A stretch of DNA of 64,000 bases, from the NCBI RefSeq assembly GCF_000422585.1, contig NZ_KE383878.1, positions 239,083-303,082 of the forward strand, in the 5' to 3' direction. Numbering within the stretch: the first letter of the stretch is position 1; every line of letters starts with the position of its first letter. The notes under the pieces are model-generated. The model worked only from the letters and a program-made list of their open reading frames with translations. It ran no database searches and was not told where the DNA came from. Made by a program: the position numbers and the translations under genes. This stretch comes from Hugenholtzia roseola DSM 9546. Lineage in GTDB: Bacteria > Bacteroidota > Bacteroidia > Cytophagales > Bernardetiaceae. Positions 60,702 through 64,000 of the stretch are shown piece by piece.

Positions 60702-61268
60702 TTACATTCTATTGGCGAAGTTTAGCTCGAAAGTGCCTTTGAGTGCCTTTCCTTCGGCGGTTTTTCCTTCGAAAGAACCTTTTGCAGAGGCATCGGCTTT
60801 ATTGAAACTTTCCAAATTAAACTTTCCTTCGCTTAAAGTGCCTGCAAAAATAGGCGTTCCATTTTCAGAAACATTGACGGTAAGGGAAGCCGAGCGTTCG
60901 GGAGCAGAGCCAATGACAAATTCGCCCGATTCGCCGCCAGCCAAAGTGATGGTTAGGTTGTTGTCGGCACTACCTGCCATCAGGGTAATGTTTTTATTGG
61001 CAGCATCATAGCTAAATCCGTTGTCGGCGTGTTCGGTTTTGATGGGGTAGCTTTTGCCGTCGATTTCGATGGTAAAAGAGCCGCCCTCTCTATTGGGGTC
61101 GATGTTTGTGCCTACTTCTTCTACAGGCGCGGTTTCGACGGGTGCGGTAGCGGTAGTGTCGCTACTATTTGTTTCTTGGGTTGTGCTTTTTGTACCACAG
61201 GCTGAAAAAAAAGTAAGGAGGCTTATCAGGATAAAGCCATAACGTAGGTTTGAAAAGAGAGATTTCAT
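60702..61268 (-). CDS. Predicted lipoprotein, unknown function
   Basis: 188 residues. Lipobox FFSAC (Cys24) is followed by a Thr/Glu/Val-rich linker and a beta-rich domain (SFTIEIDGKSYPIKTEHADN, NLTITLAGGESGEFVIG, KGTFELNF). This looks like a small jelly-roll or immunoglobulin-like unit common in Bacteroidota lipoproteins. It starts 18 bases after the preceding gene, so the two are probably one operon. It ends shortly before the trp promoter. Confidence 0.7.
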   Translation of the reverse strand: MKSLFSNLRYGFILISLLTFFSACGTKSTTQETNSSDTTATAPVETAPVEEVGTNIDPNREGGSFTIEIDGKSYPIKTEHADNGFSYDAANKNITLMAGSADNNLTITLAGGESGEFVIGSAPERSASLTVNVSENGTPIFAGTLSEGKFNLESFNKADASAKGSFEGKTAEGKALKGTFELNFANRM

Positions 61269-61286
61269 ATCAAAAGAAGTTAGTGA

Positions 61287-61817
61287 TTAGAAAATTTGTT
61301 GGATTTCTTCTTTTAAAAATTGTAGTGCTACTTCGTTTAGATTGGTTTCTCTTTTGGCTTCGATGGCAAAGATAGCACGCGCCAACTCTTTGGCAGGGGC
61401 TTTTTCGTCCATGTTTCGCGCCGCATCATTGATGTTAGAAACGGTTTCTTCTACGGCACTTTTGATGTACTGCCAAGCTTGGTGGCTCATATAGACTTGC
61501 TGCGAAAGGTTGTGATTAAATTCCTCACGGATTTCGAAGAGCAAGACTTGATGAAATTCGCCCGAACTCATCGTGCCGTCATTGAGGCGGCGGATAAGGT
61601 TTGGGATTGAAGTTCTTTCTAAAAAGAGTGCCATGCGCTCGTAAGCCTGTAAGCGAAGGGGGAGCGCGATTTGGGCGTTTTGTGCCTTTATTTCCAAGAG
61701 CGATTTATTGAGGTCTTTGGCAATAAACGACTTTACGACCAAAAACATGCCATACAAGACGATTCCCGCAGGGAGCAGTATGGTGAGAAATTCTTTTATC
61801 AGGTTGAGAAACTCCAT
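61287..61817 (-). CDS. Membrane-anchored helical protein, unknown family
   Basis: 176 residues. One N-terminal membrane helix (about 9-30, FLTILLPAGIVLYGMFLVVKS) is followed by a cytoplasmic all-helical region (LRLQAYERMALFLERTSIPN, EFHQVLLFEIREEFNHNLSQ, AAVEE-type helices). I have seen similar sequences in other Bacteroidota as conserved hypothetical proteins, but give no function. It has a promoter with both boxes. Confidence 0.7.
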   Translation of the reverse strand: MEFLNLIKEFLTILLPAGIVLYGMFLVVKSFIAKDLNKSLLEIKAQNAQIALPLRLQAYERMALFLERTSIPNLIRRLNDGTMSSGEFHQVLLFEIREEFNHNLSQQVYMSHQAWQYIKSAVEETVSNINDAARNMDEKAPAKELARAIFAIEAKRETNLNEVALQFLKEEIQQIF

Positions 61818-61858
61818 AAGCAGGTGAGTAGCAAATACTATTTAGGATTAGAATAAGT

Positions 61859-61888
61859 CAAAGATAGCGATTAAAACGACAAGGGCAA
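61859..61888 (-). promoter_or_regulatory. Promoter of the 61817 gene
   Basis: Minus-strand TATCTTTG (61866-61859) and TTG (61888-61886), spacer 19. The ATG is 41 bases downstream. Confidence 0.65.
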
Positions 61889-61919
61889 AACAAAGTTAGG
61901 TTTTTTATCGAAACAAACC

Positions 61920-61950
61920 CCCTTGTCGAAGCAAAAAAGTTCAACAAGGG
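61920..61950 (-). terminator. Hairpin downstream of terC
   Basis: CCCTTGTCGAA / TTCAACAAGGG has one mismatch and outer AAACC/GGGTTT pairing. No strong T run is present, so termination is only likely. Confidence 0.45.
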
Positions 61951-61983
61951 TGCAGGGTTTGTCAGCAAAAAAGGACAGCGATT

Positions 61984-63051
61984 TTAGGCGTTGGCTTCTA
62001 CTTTTTTCTTAGGGAAAAGCAAAGAGGCGATAATACTAATGGCTAAGATGCTCAAAATGACATAGATAGAATATTCGGTTTTGAAGCCGTAGCCTTTGAG
62101 CCAATGCCCAAAGAGCATTTTAAGCCCGATAAAGCTCAATAAAAACGCCAATCCTGTTTTGAGATAATGGAAGATGTGCATGATGTTGGAAAGGAAAAAG
62201 AACATCGAGCGCAGCCCTAAGATGGCAAAGATATTAGAGAAAAAAACGATATAGGGGTCTTTTGTTACGCCAAAAATGGCAGGAATAGAATCGACGGCGA
62301 AAATAAGGTCGGTAGCTTCTATTACAATGACCACGACAAAAAGCGGCGTGATATAAAGCGGTGTATTTCTATTTTTGCGGACAAAAAAACGTGAGCCTAC
62401 ATAGCGCGGATAAACCGAAAAATATTTCGCCAAGAACTTCACAACAGGGTGATTTTGAGGGTCTATTTTTTCGTCTTCCCCACTACTGCTTTCTTTGAAC
62501 ATCTTAAAACCTGTATAAACTAAGAATGCACCAAAGAGGTAGAGTATCCACTCAAATTGATGAATAAGTGCTGCACCCAAGAAAATAAAGGTAAAACGCA
62601 TCACGACAGCCCCTAAGATGCCCCAAAAAAGCACTTTTTTGAAGTAGGCTTCGCGCACCCCAAAGGAGGCAAAAATCATGATGATGACAAAGATGTTATC
62701 CACAGAAAGGGAATATTCTAAGAGATAGCCCGTAATGAATTCGAGGGAAAGATTGCGGCGGTAGTTTTGCAAACTTGTTTCGAAATCTGTTGGGATAATC
62801 TCCACTTCCTTTTCACCATAAAGCGCGTCTATGCGTTGAAGGTCTGCGATATTGCTAATGCCATGGATAATTTCGCCGCTACTATATAAAAAAGCATAGA
62901 AAGAGAGAGCCAAAATTATCCAGACTACACTCCAAGCGGCAGCTTCTTTGAAGGAAATGACGTGCGATTTTTTAGAGAAAACGCCCAAGTCCAGCATCAG
63001 GACAAAGGCTACGCCCACTAAAAAAGAAGCAAAGAATATAATTTCGTTCAT
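61984..63051 (-). CDS. TerC-family membrane protein
   Basis: 355 residues with about nine membrane helices. Conserved acidic residues lie in the membrane: LMLDLGVF, LEYSLSVDNIFVIIMIFASF and IEATDLIFAVDSIPAIF. The family includes tellurite-resistance TerC and Alx, now linked to manganese export coupled to the secretion machinery; Mn2+ transport is the likeliest role. There is a soluble loop (residues 75-105) between helices 2 and 3. Start 63051 (MNEIIFFASFLV) is preferred to 63096. Confidence 0.9.
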   Translation of the reverse strand: MNEIIFFASFLVGVAFVLMLDLGVFSKKSHVISFKEAAAWSVVWIILALSFYAFLYSSGEIIHGISNIADLQRIDALYGEKEVEIIPTDFETSLQNYRRNLSLEFITGYLLEYSLSVDNIFVIIMIFASFGVREAYFKKVLFWGILGAVVMRFTFIFLGAALIHQFEWILYLFGAFLVYTGFKMFKESSSGEDEKIDPQNHPVVKFLAKYFSVYPRYVGSRFFVRKNRNTPLYITPLFVVVIVIEATDLIFAVDSIPAIFGVTKDPYIVFFSNIFAILGLRSMFFFLSNIMHIFHYLKTGLAFLLSFIGLKMLFGHWLKGYGFKTEYSIYVILSILAISIIASLLFPKKKVEANA

Positions 63052-63151
63052 ATCATTTGATAAAAAAAGAAAAAAGAGAGGTTTGCCAAAAGGCACAAGC
63101 GATTTGGCTTTGTGTTAGGGTCTGAATTTGTGAAGGTAGGTGCAAGATAGA

Positions 63152-63198
63152 GAAAACCATTTTGAATTGAAAATACTTTTCAAAACAAAATGGTTTTC
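63152..63198 (-). terminator. Nested hairpin after the aminotransferase gene
   Basis: Outer arms GAAAACCATTTTG / CAAAATGGTTTTC are perfect over 13 pairs. They enclose a second palindrome TTGAAAA-TAC-TTTTCAA. Confidence 0.6.
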
Positions 63199-63208
63199 AT
63201 AAATAGCG

Positions 63209-64000
63209 TTAAGAAAGTTGGGCTAAGGCAGCTTTGAGGCGGCGCATGCCCTCGATGATATGGGCATCAGAGGCGGCAAAAGAAATGCGCACGCAGTTGG
63301 GTTCGCCAAAGGCTTCTCCCATGACAAGTGAAAGGTGCGCTTCGTTGAGCAGATACATACAAAGGTCTTCCGAATTTTGAATCGTATAGTGCTTGTATTG
63401 TTTTCCAAAAAAAGCACTCACGTCGGGAAAAATGTAAAAAGCACCTTCGGGCAGATTGCTTTTTAGCCCCTCGATGTCATCTAAAAGCGATTTGATAAGG
63501 TCGCGACGGCGCAAATAGGCTTCGTTCATCGCCTTAGTCGGAGCAAGGTCGGAACTTAGGGCGGCTAAGGCAGCGCGTTGGGCAATGGTATTAGCACCAG
63601 AGGTTATCTGCCCCTGAATTTTGTCGCAGGCTTTGGCAATCGCAAGAGGCGCGGCAGCATAGCCCAAACGCCAACCCGTCATGGCAAAACCCTTCGACAT
63701 GCCATTGATAGTAACGACTCTATCCTTCAAACTTTCTACTGCCCCAATGCTAAAAGGTTTTGTCCCAAAATGAATATGCTCGTAAATCTCATCAGCAATC
63801 ACGATAATATTGGGATAGGGCGCAAGCACCTCAGCAATGGCGCGAAGTTCGCCTTCCGAAAAAACGCTGCCTGTGGGGTTGCAGGGCGAAGAAAAGATAA
63901 CGGCTTTGGTTTTGGGCGTGATGGCGGCAGCAACTTGGGCAGGCGTAACCTTGTAATCGTTCTCCAAGCTCGCCTTTATCAGAACGGGCGTGCCTTGTGC
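63209..64000 (-). CDS. Class I aminotransferase (aspartate-type), 5' end outside window
   Basis: The frame runs off the right edge; 264 C-terminal residues are visible. Seen: VIFSSPCNPTGSVFS, VIADEIYEHIHFG, the PLP Lys in VTINGMSKGFAMTGWRLGY, and the C-terminal Arg region NCVRISFAAS. This is the AspB/Iγ type of aspartate or broad-range aminotransferase. The TTG at 63967 is an ordinary Leu codon inside the gene; sequence before it (GTPVLIKASLE) is still aminotransferase-like. The exact substrate is not certain. Confidence 0.9.
   Translation of the reverse strand, partial: AQGTPVLIKASLENDYKVTPAQVAAAITPKTKAVIFSSPCNPTGSVFSEGELRAIAEVLAPYPNIIVIADEIYEHIHFGTKPFSIGAVESLKDRVVTINGMSKGFAMTGWRLGYAAAPLAIAKACDKIQGQITSGANTIAQRAALAALSSDLAPTKAMNEAYLRRRDLIKSLLDDIEGLKSNLPEGAFYIFPDVSAFFGKQYKHYTIQNSEDLCMYLLNEAHLSLVMGEAFGEPNCVRISFAASDAHIIEGMRRLKAALAQLS

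Noticed and set aside
63967-64000. Start of the aminotransferase at 63967
   Set aside because: The codon is TTG within aminotransferase-like sequence that continues to the window edge, so the gene is partial.

Overview
The window is a stretch of a Bacteroidota chromosome, most likely from the order Cytophagales. The evidence is a type IX secretion (T9SS) C-terminal sorting domain at the left edge, repeated TAnnTTTG -7 promoter boxes typical of Bacteroidota, a DUF4271-hemD pair, a trpEGDCFB operon, many small outer-membrane beta-barrels and lipoproteins, and an almost complete lack of Shine-Dalgarno sequences. I see no rRNA, tRNA or CRISPR array. Family names come from reading the proteins; no database was searched.

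Layout. 0-9 kb: a partial secreted T9SS protein, a universal stress protein, a TetR regulator and alpha/beta hydrolase that share an operator-like palindrome, a one-domain response regulator, a NIF3-type protein and a sugar epimerase. 9-19.7 kb: a glutaminyl-cyclase-like M28 lipoprotein, PBP2, a glutamate-cysteine-ligase-like protein fused to CBS domains, an HD phosphohydrolase, a TonB-like protein, a very acidic small protein and hisG. 19.8-31 kb: a thioredoxin-like protein, a PhaE-like PHA synthase subunit, DUF4271 and hemD, and two large hybrid histidine kinases in tandem.

31.0-34.3 kb is the foreign-looking part: AT-rich small orphan genes separated by about 230-bp, strongly palindromic, same-orientation repeats. 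The island starts with a right half-repeat and ends with a left half-repeat. It carries a toxin-tail-like fragment followed by an immunity-like gene, a lipoprotein and small membrane or unknown proteins.

34.4-54 kb: a serine hydrolase that looks like a shortened GH3/beta-lactamase fusion, beta-barrels, DUF2147, a MORN-repeat protein, a ferredoxin, an M16 protein without its zinc motif, a TM2/DUF2752/beta-barrel cluster divergent from an XRE regulator, a carotenoid oxygenase, an FtsK without its gamma domain, isocitrate dehydrogenase and an OmpA-like protein. 54.3-60.6 kb: the trpEGDCFB operon, transcribed leftwards. It is preceded by an unannotated attenuator: a promoter, a 48-codon leader peptide with three Trp codons in four residues, an antiterminator-type complementarity and a strong intrinsic terminator. 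trpA is missing at the end. 60.7-64 kb: a lipoprotein, a membrane protein, TerC and a partial aspartate aminotransferase.

A second repeat family, about 140-170 bp with GTTAA-type inverted ends and an internal GGACAAGGCA/TGCCTTGTCC palindrome, is scattered in at least seven whole or partial copies in intergenic gaps. It looks like a MITE-like element.
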